A stretch of 64,000 nt of DNA from Neoroseomonas sp943370125 (GTDB lineage: Bacteria; Pseudomonadota; Alphaproteobacteria; Acetobacterales; Acetobacteraceae), in NCBI GenBank assembly GCA_943370125.1, contig CALRPR020000002.1, positions 24,814-88,813 on the forward strand, given 5' to 3'. Positions 7,531 through 14,791 of the stretch are shown here, piece after piece. The first letter of the stretch is position 1; the number at the start of each line of letters is the position of its first letter. The notes beneath the pieces are model-generated. The model was given only the letters and a program-made list of their open reading frames with translations, searched no databases and was not told the origin of the DNA. A program made the position numbers and the translations under genes.

Positions 7531-8702
7531 GGCGCTTTCTCCAGCAGGGCAAGCGCTTCACCGCGCCATTGGCCGAAGCCGGTCACCAGAATGCGCTCCA
7601 CTGTGCCATCGCCGGCATCGGCGGGGTCCATCGCCGGATAAAAACCACCGCGCGAAAGCGCGAGTGCTGCGAGCGCAACATTGGCCGGGAAGCTTGCTTC
7701 CACCCCATGCCCAAGCAAGGAGGCACTGCGCCGCACCGGCACACTGCCCAGCCCAGCGAGGAAGGCTTCCTCTTCAAGGCGGGCTTCCGCAACACCGGAC
7801 ATGCCGGAAATCACGCCAAGCCCGGTTTGTGGCGCTGCCATGCCTTGCCAAAGCGCCTTGGCTGCCGCCGCACTTCCACCGCCCGCGCGCTGATGCGCCG
7901 CATCGCTGGCAATGCCGCCAATCCGCGCGAGAGCTGTGGCACCGCGCGCGCGTGCATGTTCAACTGTTTCCAACACCAGAAACGCTGCCAAGCCACCCGG
8001 GATCAAACCGCCTGCATCGCCGCGCGCGGAAACTGGCGCGTAATCGCCCTGCCACAACACGCCACCCGGCGCATAAAGCAGCACCATATCCCAGCGCTGA
8101 GACGCAAAAGCGCCGCCCACCAAAGCGATCTCGCCACGCCCTTCCGCCAGGCGCGCGGCGGCGATGCGGATGGCATCAGCAGCCGCTTCCTCTTCGCCCA
8201 TCAGCGTGCGCGAAGATCCCGTCACGCCATGCACGATTGAGATATTGCCCGCGAGCAGATTGGAAAGCTGCGCCAGAAACAGCGTGGGCCGCAATTCAGT
8301 GGCCAGTTTTTCATTGAGCAATGCGCCGGAGGTTTCCGGCGTGGCACTGGTCAGTGCCGCCGTCATCGCCTCATCTACCGCGATGTCACGTTCACCACCG
8401 CCGGCCGCCACCACCAGATGCATATCGGAAACAAGGCCGCGCGCCCCCGCATGGTCAATCGCAAGCCCGGCGGCATAGGTGCCAAGCCGTTGCCAGGGTT
8501 CCATCTGGCGCTGATCACCCTTTTTCGGGATTTGCGCATCAAGGCTGAGCGCCGGCAGCGGATGCACCGGGAAGGGCGCGAAGCTTGCTGAATCCACCAC
8601 CGGCTTGGCGCCATTGTTCAGCGCTGCCCAATGCGCGTCAGGCCCTTCGCCCAAGGAGGAGACCAAACCAATCCCGGTAATGACGACATCGCGCCTTGTC
8701 AT
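7527..8702 (-). CDS. fabF2XL: Degenerate beta-ketoacyl-ACP synthase, FabF2XL/chain-length-factor-like
   Basis: The 391 residues have KAS-family architecture, including the N-terminal VVITGIGLVSSLG and the late LLGHGVEAS segment. The active-site cysteine is replaced (TGSSRT, Ser163 at the Cys position), and the HGTST block is replaced by SGMSGVAEA. The protein therefore cannot work as a normal condensing enzyme. A catalytically dead KAS directly coupled (4-bp overlap) to a complete one recalls the KS-alpha/chain-length-factor pairs of type II polyketide synthases. It likely forms a heterodimer with the downstream KAS and may set chain length. The heterodimer is inference; the missing residues are seen directly. 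Confidence 0.75.
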   Translation of the reverse strand: MTRRDVVITGIGLVSSLGEGPDAHWAALNNGAKPVVDSASFAPFPVHPLPALSLDAQIPKKGDQRQMEPWQRLGTYAAGLAIDHAGARGLVSDMHLVVAAGGGERDIAVDEAMTAALTSATPETSGALLNEKLATELRPTLFLAQLSNLLAGNISIVHGVTGSSRTLMGEEEAAADAIRIAAARLAEGRGEIALVGGAFASQRWDMVLLYAPGGVLWQGDYAPVSARGDAGGLIPGGLAAFLVLETVEHARARGATALARIGGIASDAAHQRAGGGSAAAAKALWQGMAAPQTGLGVISGMSGVAEARLEEEAFLAGLGSVPVRRSASLLGHGVEASFPANVALAALALSRGGFYPAMDPADAGDGTVERILVTGFGQWRGEALALLEKAP

Positions 8703-9145
8703 AGCAGCCCCAATTCCCGGCCCCGCCCGCGCATGGCATCCGCCAATTCCGGCGCGGGGTAATCCATGATGCGGAAGGTCAGTTCTGCATCGGTGATGCG
8801 CTTGCCATCGGCTTCGATCCGCGTCTCGGTCACCGCAAAGCCTGATCCATCATGCAGGCGCTTGGCATGCACGCGTACAGCCGTGCCGGGGCCGATGAAG
8901 CTGCGGAACTTCGCTTCCTTCACCGCCATCAGAAAGGGCATGCGCGCAAAGCCCATCAGATCAAGCAATAACCAGCCGGAAGCCTGCGCCATGGTTTCCA
9001 CCAATAGCACGCCAGGCATGAGCGGATGGCCGGGGAAATGCCCTTCAAATACCGGGGAAGCATCCGGGATGCGGCTTTCCACAATGATGGTATCGCCTTC
9101 GCGCGATGCCACCCGATCTATCATCTGGAAGTATTCCAGGCGCAT
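8699..9145 (-). CDS. fabZXL: 3-hydroxyacyl-ACP dehydratase, FabZ-like
   Basis: A 148-residue single hot-dog domain with the FabZ signature HFPGHPLMPGVLLVETMAQ, giving the catalytic His36 and Glu50. The length is typical for FabZ. It would dehydrate 3-hydroxyacyl-ACP to the trans-2-enoyl form. It overlaps the degenerate KAS by 4 bp and lies 47 bp after acpXL. The genomic context suggests it serves long acyl chains carried by AcpXL, as a paralogue of the housekeeping FabZ, which is not in this window. Confidence 0.82.
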   Translation of the reverse strand: MRLEYFQMIDRVASREGDTIIVESRIPDASPVFEGHFPGHPLMPGVLLVETMAQASGWLLLDLMGFARMPFLMAVKEAKFRSFIGPGTAVRVHAKRLHDGSGFAVTETRIEADGKRITDAELTFRIMDYPAPELADAMRGRGRELGLL

Positions 9146-9192
9146 CGCGTCAGGGATCCGTGGTTTCGGTGGCGCGCGGCGAGGGGTTTTGC

Positions 9193-9474
9193 TCAGCCGG
9201 CCTTGGCCGCAACCAGCTCATCCACACGCTCGGCCAGGTTTTTCATGACGAAGTATTTTTCTGCCGGCGCGCTGCCCGCATTCACTTCCTGAGTCCAGGC
9301 TTCCACCGGCACCTTGATGCCGAAGGCCTTGTCTATGGCGAAGACAATATCCAGGAAGTCCAGGCTATCAATGCCCAGATCATTGATCACATGGCTATCG
9401 GGCAGGATCTTATCCCGCGTGACTTCGCTGTTTTCAGCGATGATATCGGCGATACGGTCGAAGGACGAGGCCAT
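9193..9474 (-). CDS. acpXL: Acyl carrier protein AcpXL
   Basis: The 93-residue protein carries the phosphopantetheine-attachment Ser37 in LGIDSLDFLDI. The following stretch, FAIDKAFGIKVPVEAWTQEV, matches AcpXL, the special carrier for very-long-chain fatty acids in Rhizobiales, rather than housekeeping AcpP, and the protein is longer than AcpP. The start at 9474 is chosen because GGAGGG lies 8 bases upstream; an open stretch further upstream lacks family similarity. It is the first gene of the six-gene minus-strand cluster. The expected product is a holo-ACP loaded stepwise with a C26-C30 chain that LpxXL-like acyltransferase moves to lipid A. Confidence 0.85.
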   Translation of the reverse strand: MASSFDRIADIIAENSEVTRDKILPDSHVINDLGIDSLDFLDIVFAIDKAFGIKVPVEAWTQEVNAGSAPAEKYFVMKNLAERVDELVAAKAG

Positions 9475-9518
9475 GTGAGGCCCTCCATGCAGAATCAGGA
9501 GTGAAGGATAGACGCGCT

Positions 9519-9542
9519 CTTTGGCCCGAAAGGGGGCCAAAG
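9519..9542. terminator. 9-bp stem hairpin between pcuC-like gene and acpXL
   Basis: CTTTGGCCC and GGGCCAAAG pair perfectly around GAAAGG. No T-run follows on either strand, so it is a weak terminator at best. It stands in the 98-bp gap that separates the copper gene group from the lipid A cluster on the minus strand and plausibly marks the boundary of two transcription units. Confidence 0.4.
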
Positions 9543-9572
9543 GCAAGCGAAGCCTGTCACAAGGCAGCCCGA

Positions 9573-10037
9573 TCAGTGGACATGGCCGCGGGCGCCAGCG
9601 GATTCGACGCCAAGCGTCACCTGAACCTCCCCGGCGCGTTCAAAGCGCAGTGTCAGCGGCATGGTGGCCCCCTGGCGGAGCGGCTCGGTCAGGCCAATCA
9701 GCATGATGTGCAGCCCGCCGGGGCGGAGATGCACGGTCTGGCCTGGCGGGATCGGGATATCCGCGACGGGGCGCATGCGCATGACATCGCCTTCCCGGAT
9801 ATGGGTATGGAGTTCCACCACGCGGGCGGCGGGGCTGGCGGCGGAGACCAACCTATCCGGCGTGGCGCCATTATTCTTCAACGTCATGAAGCCCGCGCCA
9901 TTGGCATTGGCGCCGGCGGCGCGGGTCCAGGGATGGCCGATGGCGAGATCACCGACGGTGACATCATGATGGGCAAAGGCCGTGGCAGGGAGGGTCAGGA
10001 TCAAGGCGCCGAGCGCACGGCGGGTCAGGGAGGACAT
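9573..10037 (-). CDS. pcuC: Periplasmic copper chaperone PCu(A)C family
   Basis: The protein has 154 residues with a signal peptide cleaved near AFA-HH. The PCu(A)C copper-binding motif H-x10-M-x21-H-x-M is met exactly by His77, Met88, His110 and Met112. The family carries Cu(I) in the periplasm and delivers it to cytochrome oxidase assembly (CuA/CuB sites). It is the last gene of a minus-strand group with a TonB receptor, YcnI and DUF2946 proteins, which supports copper acquisition under limitation, as in the pcu operon of Bradyrhizobium. The symbol is by analogy. A His-rich start (HH) and the HxH at 77-79 add further potential ligands. Confidence 0.85.
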   Translation of the reverse strand: MSSLTRRALGALILTLPATAFAHHDVTVGDLAIGHPWTRAAGANANGAGFMTLKNNGATPDRLVSAASPAARVVELHTHIREGDVMRMRPVADIPIPPGQTVHLRPGGLHIMLIGLTEPLRQGATMPLTLRFERAGEVQVTLGVESAGARGHVH

Positions 10038-10063
10038 AGGGTTTCTCCTTCTTTTTAGGGGCT

Positions 10064-10429
10064 TCAGCCGCGCGGCGCGGTGGTAATGCCGCCCAGCCTT
10101 TGCAGCGTGATGGCGGGCGGGGCCAGGCCCAGCCGGGCTTCGATATGGCCGATCAGGCGCATAATGCCGGCGGCTTCGCGGGTGCCCTGGGCGGGGTCCC
10201 CGGTTTCGCAGGCATCCCCGGCGCGGGCGAGTGCGGCCGCCAGCGCCGCTTTTTCAGGCGCGGGGAGTTGCGCCATGATGGCCTCAGCCGCTGCGCGGGT
10301 CGGGTGCAGGGCGCCCAGGCAAATCGTGGTCATTTCCGCATTGATCGCTTCCATATCGCAGGCGCGCGCCAAGGGGGGTGCCGCCAGGATCAGGGCAGCG
10401 AGTGGCAGGATTTTCAGCATGGGGTGCAT
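10064..10429 (-). CDS. Small secreted protein of unknown function in copper operon
   Basis: I do not recognise a family. The 121-residue product starts with a clear signal peptide (MHPMLKILPLAALILAAPPL) followed by ARA-C, so the mature protein would begin with or near a cysteine. It contains three cysteines in all (ACD, ICL, DAC), is otherwise helical and Ala-rich, and has no membrane span after the signal. The start at 10429 follows GGAGG at 9 bases and lies right after the ycnI stop at 10432; an in-frame ATG three codons later is possible. Being sandwiched between YcnI and PCu(A)C genes suggests a periplasmic metal-handling or redox accessory role, but that is inference from position. Confidence 0.65.
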   Translation of the reverse strand: MHPMLKILPLAALILAAPPLARACDMEAINAEMTTICLGALHPTRAAAEAIMAQLPAPEKAALAAALARAGDACETGDPAQGTREAAGIMRLIGHIEARLGLAPPAITLQRLGGITTAPRG

Positions 10430-10431
10430 TC

Positions 10432-10956
10432 TCAGTGGCCTCCGGCAGTGCGGGGTGGGGTCAGGCGGAGTGAGGGCGCGGGGAAGCGGTAATCGGTGGT
10501 CCGGCGCCCGGCTTCGGGGATTTCTACCCAAGCGGCGGTGCCGCCGCCATCGCAATGCTGCACGGTGGGCAGCCAGATGGTTTCATCCGGGCGGTTAGGC
10601 GTGCGCATGTTGATGACGAATTCATCATAATGTTCATTGGGCAGCGGGCCGCCTTCCCAGATGATCTGGGTGATCGCTTCCGTGATCATGCCGCCATGGC
10701 CATCGGAAACCGGAGTGGCGAGTGGTTGGCGCGTGATGGAAATGCGCCAGCCGGCCTTCGGCATGGGCCGAGCGACGGTGGTGCCTTCCGGCAGCGTTAC
10801 GGTCACGCGGATGGTGGCCTGCTGGCCGCAACCATGCGGCACGCGAAACGCCGCGCGCATATGGCCATTGGCCTGAGCCTGGGGTGGGTCAATGGTGACA
10901 TGCGCTGCCGCTGGCGTGGCAAGCAGCAGCGCCGCAAGAACAAGAAGCTTCTTCAT
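10432..10956 (-). CDS. YcnI/DUF1775 periplasmic copper-binding protein
   Basis: The 174-residue protein has a signal peptide (MKKLLVLAALLLATPAAA) whose predicted cleavage leaves His as the mature N-terminus (HVTI). In the YcnI family that histidine forms a mono-histidine brace that binds Cu(II). The body carries DUF1775 features: FRVPHGCG, ATIRVTVTLPEGTT, GWRISI and IIWEGGPLPNEHYDEF. The start at 10956 is chosen because it gives the signal peptide and follows GAGGAAAGG. It lies 16 bp after the TonB receptor stop. A role in periplasmic copper binding or hand-over to the PCu(A)C protein two genes downstream is likely. Confidence 0.82.
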   Translation of the reverse strand: MKKLLVLAALLLATPAAAHVTIDPPQAQANGHMRAAFRVPHGCGQQATIRVTVTLPEGTTVARPMPKAGWRISITRQPLATPVSDGHGGMITEAITQIIWEGGPLPNEHYDEFVINMRTPNRPDETIWLPTVQHCDGGGTAAWVEIPEAGRRTTDYRFPAPSLRLTPPRTAGGH

Positions 10957-10972
10957 GATACGAAACCTTTCC

Positions 10973-13060
10973 TCAAAAGCGATATTGCAGGCCGGCAAAG
11001 ACGGAACGTCCCGTGCCGGGTTCGTAAAGCGCGGAATTGGCATTGGCGACCGCCGCGACCGAGGCCGAGGAGATGTAGCGCGTGTCGCCCAAGTTGCGCG
11101 CTTCCAAGAAAGCCGAAAGCCCGTTTTCGAAATCCCAACCGGCGCGAAGGCCAAACAGCACATAGCTATCGGTTTTTTGCGTATTGGCATTGTCCACGTA
11201 ATAGGCTTGCGGCACCCAATCGGTCGTCGGCCCGAACCAGGCGCCGGAGGGGTGGCGGTAGCGTATCTCCGCCCGGAACAAATGCCGCGGGACGCCGGGG
11301 AGTTCGTTATTCTTGAAGGTGGCGTCATCATCAAAGCGGAAATCGCTGAAGGTATAAGCGGGGCGGAAGCTCAGCCCATCTCCCTTTGTTCCGATATCAC
11401 GGAGAAACACCCAATCCGCCCCGGCTTCAATGCCCTGATGGATGGTGCGGTCCAGATTGCGCGCTTGATTCATGCTGGGGCCAATATTCTGCAACTGAAT
11501 TTCATCGCGCAGTCGGGAGTGATAGGCCGCGACTTCCCAGGTTATATCAGCGCGCTTGCCGCGAGAGCCGATTTCCAATGTTGCGCTGCGCTGCGCGTCC
11601 AGCAGGGAAAAACCGCCGGCGGTGGTAAGTGGCGTTAAGTCTGACAGTGTCGGCGGCTCCGTTGTCCAGGACAGATTACCGAAAACCTGTGCGCCTTCCG
11701 CCGCCTGCCAAAGCACGCCAAAGCGGGGATTGATCCAGGTCCAATCCCCGCTGCCGGAATTATTGCCATCCTTCAGGAAGCTATCTTCACTTTCGCGCGT
11801 GGCCTTGCCGCCGGAAGCCCCCGCAATTAGCGCAAGCCCCGGAACGACTTCAAGGCTATTTTCCAGATAGGCGTCAAGATTCGTGGCCCTATCGATGGAA
11901 TTGGCCGTCATGGTGGTGCCAGCATGCCCGCCCACATTATTGAAGCGCCGGGCACGAATGCGCCCCGAACCCGCATTTGCGCCCATGACGGTACGGTTTT
12001 CCATGCCGGCGATTTGTCGTTCCAGCGTCACGCGGCCGAAGCCAGATACATCCGCCGTGCGTTGATCAATATATTGAAAGATCGGGTGATCCAATTCGCG
12101 ATTGACGAAACCGCCGCCTGCTTCCACCAGTACGCCTTCTTCCGGACGAATGGCGGTGACGGTGCCGATGCGGGTCGCTTCGACATTGCGCATGTAATTG
12201 CCGACCAGATTGGCCGTGGCCGCCGCTCGTGGATTATTCAGCGCCTGGCTGCGCGTCACCGCACCCGGAATCTGCTGCCAGATATTGTTATAGGCGATGA
12301 AAATGCGGGTTTCCGCATTATCCGCCCATTGCCAGCCGGTATTGCCATTCAGGCGATAGGCGCGCCCGGCGCTATGGTCCCGATAGCCTTCCTGGGTCAT
12401 GCCGCTGAAGCTGGCCCAGGCATCATGCGCGCCTTCCGCCCAGCCATGGGCCACCTGACCACGCGCAAAGCCATAAGAACCGCCTTCCCCGCGCAGGATG
12501 GTGCCAGGGGCGGTGCGCCCTGTTGGCGTGATGAAATTCAACGCCCCGCCAAGCGTATTGGCGCCAAGCGCAAAGGCATTGGCGCCGCGCAGGACCTCAA
12601 CCCGCTGGAAGGTCAGCGGGTCCAATTCCTGGAAATCCCCGCTGCCATCGGCCTGATTGATGGAAAGCCCATCTTGGAAAAGCCGCACGCCGCGCAGGTG
12701 GAAATTGCGCGCAACACCTGAACCGCGAATGGAAAGCCTGGAATCCTCACCCCATTTCGGCTCGGCAAAGACGCCGGGCGTGTACAGGAGCATATCGCGA
12801 ATGGTGGTCGCCCCCGCCCTTTCGAGGAAATCACTGGCCGGGACAATGGTGACATTGCCGGGGTTGCGCCGCGCTTCCTCAGCGGCTTGTTCATCGGATG
12901 GCCGGGTCAGGCTGCCCGCAATCGGGGCGGCGGTGACGATGGTGGGCGGCAGCGTGGCGCTGGGCGTGGCCGGGGTGCTGGTTTGCGCCTGTGCTGTAAA
13001 GGCGCTGGCCGCCAAGGCGGCAGCGGCGGCGAAAAGCCGCGCATGATGGATGTGGAACAC
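10973..13060 (-). CDS. TonB-dependent outer-membrane receptor, probable copper uptake
   Basis: The protein has 695 residues. A GTG start at 13060 is preferred: it follows AGGAG and opens directly into a signal peptide ending FTAQAQ, whereas the open stretch beyond it is low-complexity and unlike the family. A TonB-box-like TIVTAAP is followed by a plug domain (LLYTPGVFAEPKWGE, LSIRGSG, VEVLRGANA, LGGALNF), then a ~22-strand barrel ending in aromatic LQYRF. Substrate cannot be read from the sequence. Position between DUF2946 and YcnI/PCu(A)C genes suggests copper or a copper complex, comparable to PcuB in Bradyrhizobium. A siderophore substrate is the alternative. Confidence 0.82.
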   Translation of the reverse strand: MFHIHHARLFAAAAALAASAFTAQAQTSTPATPSATLPPTIVTAAPIAGSLTRPSDEQAAEEARRNPGNVTIVPASDFLERAGATTIRDMLLYTPGVFAEPKWGEDSRLSIRGSGVARNFHLRGVRLFQDGLSINQADGSGDFQELDPLTFQRVEVLRGANAFALGANTLGGALNFITPTGRTAPGTILRGEGGSYGFARGQVAHGWAEGAHDAWASFSGMTQEGYRDHSAGRAYRLNGNTGWQWADNAETRIFIAYNNIWQQIPGAVTRSQALNNPRAAATANLVGNYMRNVEATRIGTVTAIRPEEGVLVEAGGGFVNRELDHPIFQYIDQRTADVSGFGRVTLERQIAGMENRTVMGANAGSGRIRARRFNNVGGHAGTTMTANSIDRATNLDAYLENSLEVVPGLALIAGASGGKATRESEDSFLKDGNNSGSGDWTWINPRFGVLWQAAEGAQVFGNLSWTTEPPTLSDLTPLTTAGGFSLLDAQRSATLEIGSRGKRADITWEVAAYHSRLRDEIQLQNIGPSMNQARNLDRTIHQGIEAGADWVFLRDIGTKGDGLSFRPAYTFSDFRFDDDATFKNNELPGVPRHLFRAEIRYRHPSGAWFGPTTDWVPQAYYVDNANTQKTDSYVLFGLRAGWDFENGLSAFLEARNLGDTRYISSASVAAVANANSALYEPGTGRSVFAGLQYRF

Positions 13061-13097
13061 GAAAAATCTCCTGAGGTCGAATGACGGGACGGCTTTT

Positions 13098-13119
13098 GGC
13101 CGCCCGCATTCGGGCGGCC
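13098..13119. other. 9-bp perfect hairpin between DUF2946 gene and TonB receptor gene
   Basis: GGCCGCCCG and CGGGCGGCC flank a 4-base loop immediately after the stop codon of the DUF2946 gene, 38 bases before the TonB receptor start. There is no T-run on the minus strand. It may reduce read-through or protect an mRNA end so that the two genes are expressed at different levels. Confidence 0.45.
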
Positions 13120-13491
13120 TCAGGAGAAGGCTGGGGGACCTGTCGGTTCGTAAGGCGGCGCGCGCGCCGCCGGGCGCCAGCCGGCATCGCCGGTGGCGAA
13201 CCAGATGATGGCGCTGCCGGGTTCCGCCGGGGTGGAAAGCATGGGCGGGGCGGGGAGATCGGCCTGCGGCAAGGCATGGCAGGCAAGGCAGAAGCCCTGA
13301 TGCGCTTCTGGGGCGGGCAATTCCTCCCCGTTTGTGCCCAGATGCACGGTGCGATCCCCATCCGGGGAGCAGATGACCGTCGCCATCCCCGCATTTGCCA
13401 CATGGGCAAGGCACAGCGCCGGCGCGAGGACGGTCTGCACCAGAAGCAGGGCCGCAATCAGGCGCGCGAGGAGGGTGGCGGGGTGTTTCAC
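13120..13491 (-). CDS. DUF2946 family protein, possible metal-binding exported protein
   Basis: The 123-residue product starts at a GTG (13491) chosen because it yields a basic N-terminus and a long hydrophobic signal/anchor (LLARLIAALLLVQTVLAPAL). A TTG 12 codons upstream is an alternative. The rest has the DUF2946 layout: a VICSPDG block, a His-containing middle, and FCLACHALP. DUF2946 proteins often sit beside TonB-dependent receptors and copper genes and are thought to handle metals. This CxxC pair fits that idea. It is first in the copper gene group, 59 bp before the receptor gene. Confidence 0.65.
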   Translation of the reverse strand: MKHPATLLARLIAALLLVQTVLAPALCLAHVANAGMATVICSPDGDRTVHLGTNGEELPAPEAHQGFCLACHALPQADLPAPPMLSTPAEPGSAIIWFATGDAGWRPAARAPPYEPTGPPAFS

Positions 13492-13536
13492 GGGAAACGG
13501 CTTAATCCGGCGGGCGGGGGATGCCAAGCCTTCGGC

Positions 13537-14088
13537 CTACGCCGCCACGCGCGCCACCAAATCGTAATCCACTTCGGGCGTATAGACCGAAGCTTCCTTC
13601 CCAAGGCGGGAGGAGAAAAGCGTGAAATGCTCAACCTCCACCGGGGTCGCGCGGAACAAATTATAGGCCTGCACAAAGGCCATCAGCTTTTCCGGCGTGG
13701 CGCGTTCGGTCCGCGCCAGCGTCACATGGGGTGAAAAGCGCTTGCGTTCCGGCGCAAGGCCCACACGTTGCAACGCGGTTTCCACCTTGGTCTGCAAATG
13801 GCTCAGCGCGTCATTGCGCTCGGCGCCCACCCAAAGCGCTTGGATGCGGCCGGCTTTCTCGAAAGTGCCAACGCCGGCAAGCTGCAAGGTGAAGGGCCGC
13901 GCACGGATTGCCATCAGCGCGTCATCCACTTCCTGGGCGCGCCAGGGCTCAATTTCGCCAATGAAGCGCAACGTCAGGTGGTAATTGTCAGGCGGCACCC
14001 AGCGCGCGCCGGGAATGCCGCCAACCAGGCCCGCAATTTCCGCCCGGAGCGTGACCGGCAAGGCAAGGGCGACGAAAAGACGCAGCAT
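13537..14088 (-). CDS. thpR: RNA 2',3'-cyclic phosphodiesterase (ThpR/LigT)
   Basis: A 183-residue 2H phosphoesterase with both catalytic HxT motifs, His37 (HLTLRFIG) and His121 (HVTLARTE). The length matches ThpR. The enzyme opens 2',3'-cyclic phosphates on RNA ends and is historically called 2'-5' RNA ligase. The start at 14088 follows AGAAGGG and opens with the family's LRLFVALALP; the open frame continues upstream but without similarity. It lies 45 bp upstream of the DUF2946 gene and 34 bp downstream of the arylesterase gene. No functional link to copper is apparent. Confidence 0.88.
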   Translation of the reverse strand: MLRLFVALALPVTLRAEIAGLVGGIPGARWVPPDNYHLTLRFIGEIEPWRAQEVDDALMAIRARPFTLQLAGVGTFEKAGRIQALWVGAERNDALSHLQTKVETALQRVGLAPERKRFSPHVTLARTERATPEKLMAFVQAYNLFRATPVEVEHFTLFSSRLGKEASVYTPEVDYDLVARVAA

Positions 14089-14122
14089 GGCGGGGGCCCT
14101 TCTGTGCAATCCGGCGGTTAGC

Positions 14123-14791
14123 CTATGGCGCGGCAACCCGAGCCAAAAGCGATTCGACTGAAGGTAGCATGCGACGAACCAGCTCCTCCACGCCAGCGAC
14201 ATTTGGATGAATGCCGTCCGGCTGGTTCAGCGAAAGGTCGCCCGCCACGCCTTCCAGCAGGAAGGGGTAGAAAACCACGCCGGGCCTTTCGCGGGCCAAG
14301 TCACTGAAACTGGCGGCGAATTCCCGCCCATACTCGGCGCCGAGATTGGGCGGCGCCAGCATCCCCGTCAGCATGGTTGGCAGGCGTTTTGCGGCCAGGG
14401 CGTCCAAAATCGCGGCCAGATTGGCCCGGCTGGCGCGGGGTTCCAGCGCGCGGAGCCCATCATTCCCGCCAAGTGCCACAATCACCGCATGGGGATTCTC
14501 AGCCAAAGCCCAATCCAGCCTGGCCCGACCGCCCGCTGTGGTATCGCCGGAAACCCCGGCATCAATCACCCGCACCGCCCGGCCTTTGGCGCGGAGGGCT
14601 GCTTCCAGCCTGGCCGGCAGCGCCTGGCCGCGCGCCAGCCCATACCCGGCGGTAATCGAATCCCCCAGCATCATCAGCCGGATTTCCGCCGCCTGAGCCG
14701 GAATTGCCCCCAAAGCCAGCAGCCCCAGCGATTGGCGCCAGAGCCATCTGCGACCATATGCGCGGGCAGGATAGGAGATCAGCGATACCAT
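14123..14791 (-). CDS. Arylesterase/SGNH hydrolase, TesA-like
   Basis: A 222-residue SGNH/GDSL hydrolase with a signal peptide ending in AQA-A. The family blocks are visible: GDSITAGYG (nucleophile Ser45), GGND, and DGIHPN with Asp192 and His195 completing the triad. TesA-type enzymes are periplasmic, multifunctional esterases/thioesterases/lysophospholipases. The start is fixed: a stop codon lies only 12 bp upstream in frame, and GAAGGG precedes the ATG. This ATG overlaps the start codon of the divergent ABC ATPase gene by two bases. The divergent tesA-ybbA-ybbP arrangement is conserved in many Proteobacteria. Confidence 0.85.
   Translation of the reverse strand: MVSLISYPARAYGRRWLWRQSLGLLALGAIPAQAAEIRLMMLGDSITAGYGLARGQALPARLEAALRAKGRAVRVIDAGVSGDTTAGGRARLDWALAENPHAVIVALGGNDGLRALEPRASRANLAAILDALAAKRLPTMLTGMLAPPNLGAEYGREFAASFSDLARERPGVVFYPFLLEGVAGDLSLNQPDGIHPNVAGVEELVRRMLPSVESLLARVAAP

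Noticed and set aside
13061..13414. Longer N-terminus of the TonB receptor by 118 residues.
   Set aside because: The extension lacks a signal peptide and overlaps the DUF2946 gene and the hairpin, whereas the GTG at 13060 has a strong ribosome-binding site and opens into a signal peptide.
13120..13491. CxxCH (CLACH) in the DUF2946 protein read as a heme c site.
   Set aside because: No axial ligand or cytochrome fold follows, and DUF2946 proteins usually have a CxxC metal-type pair here.
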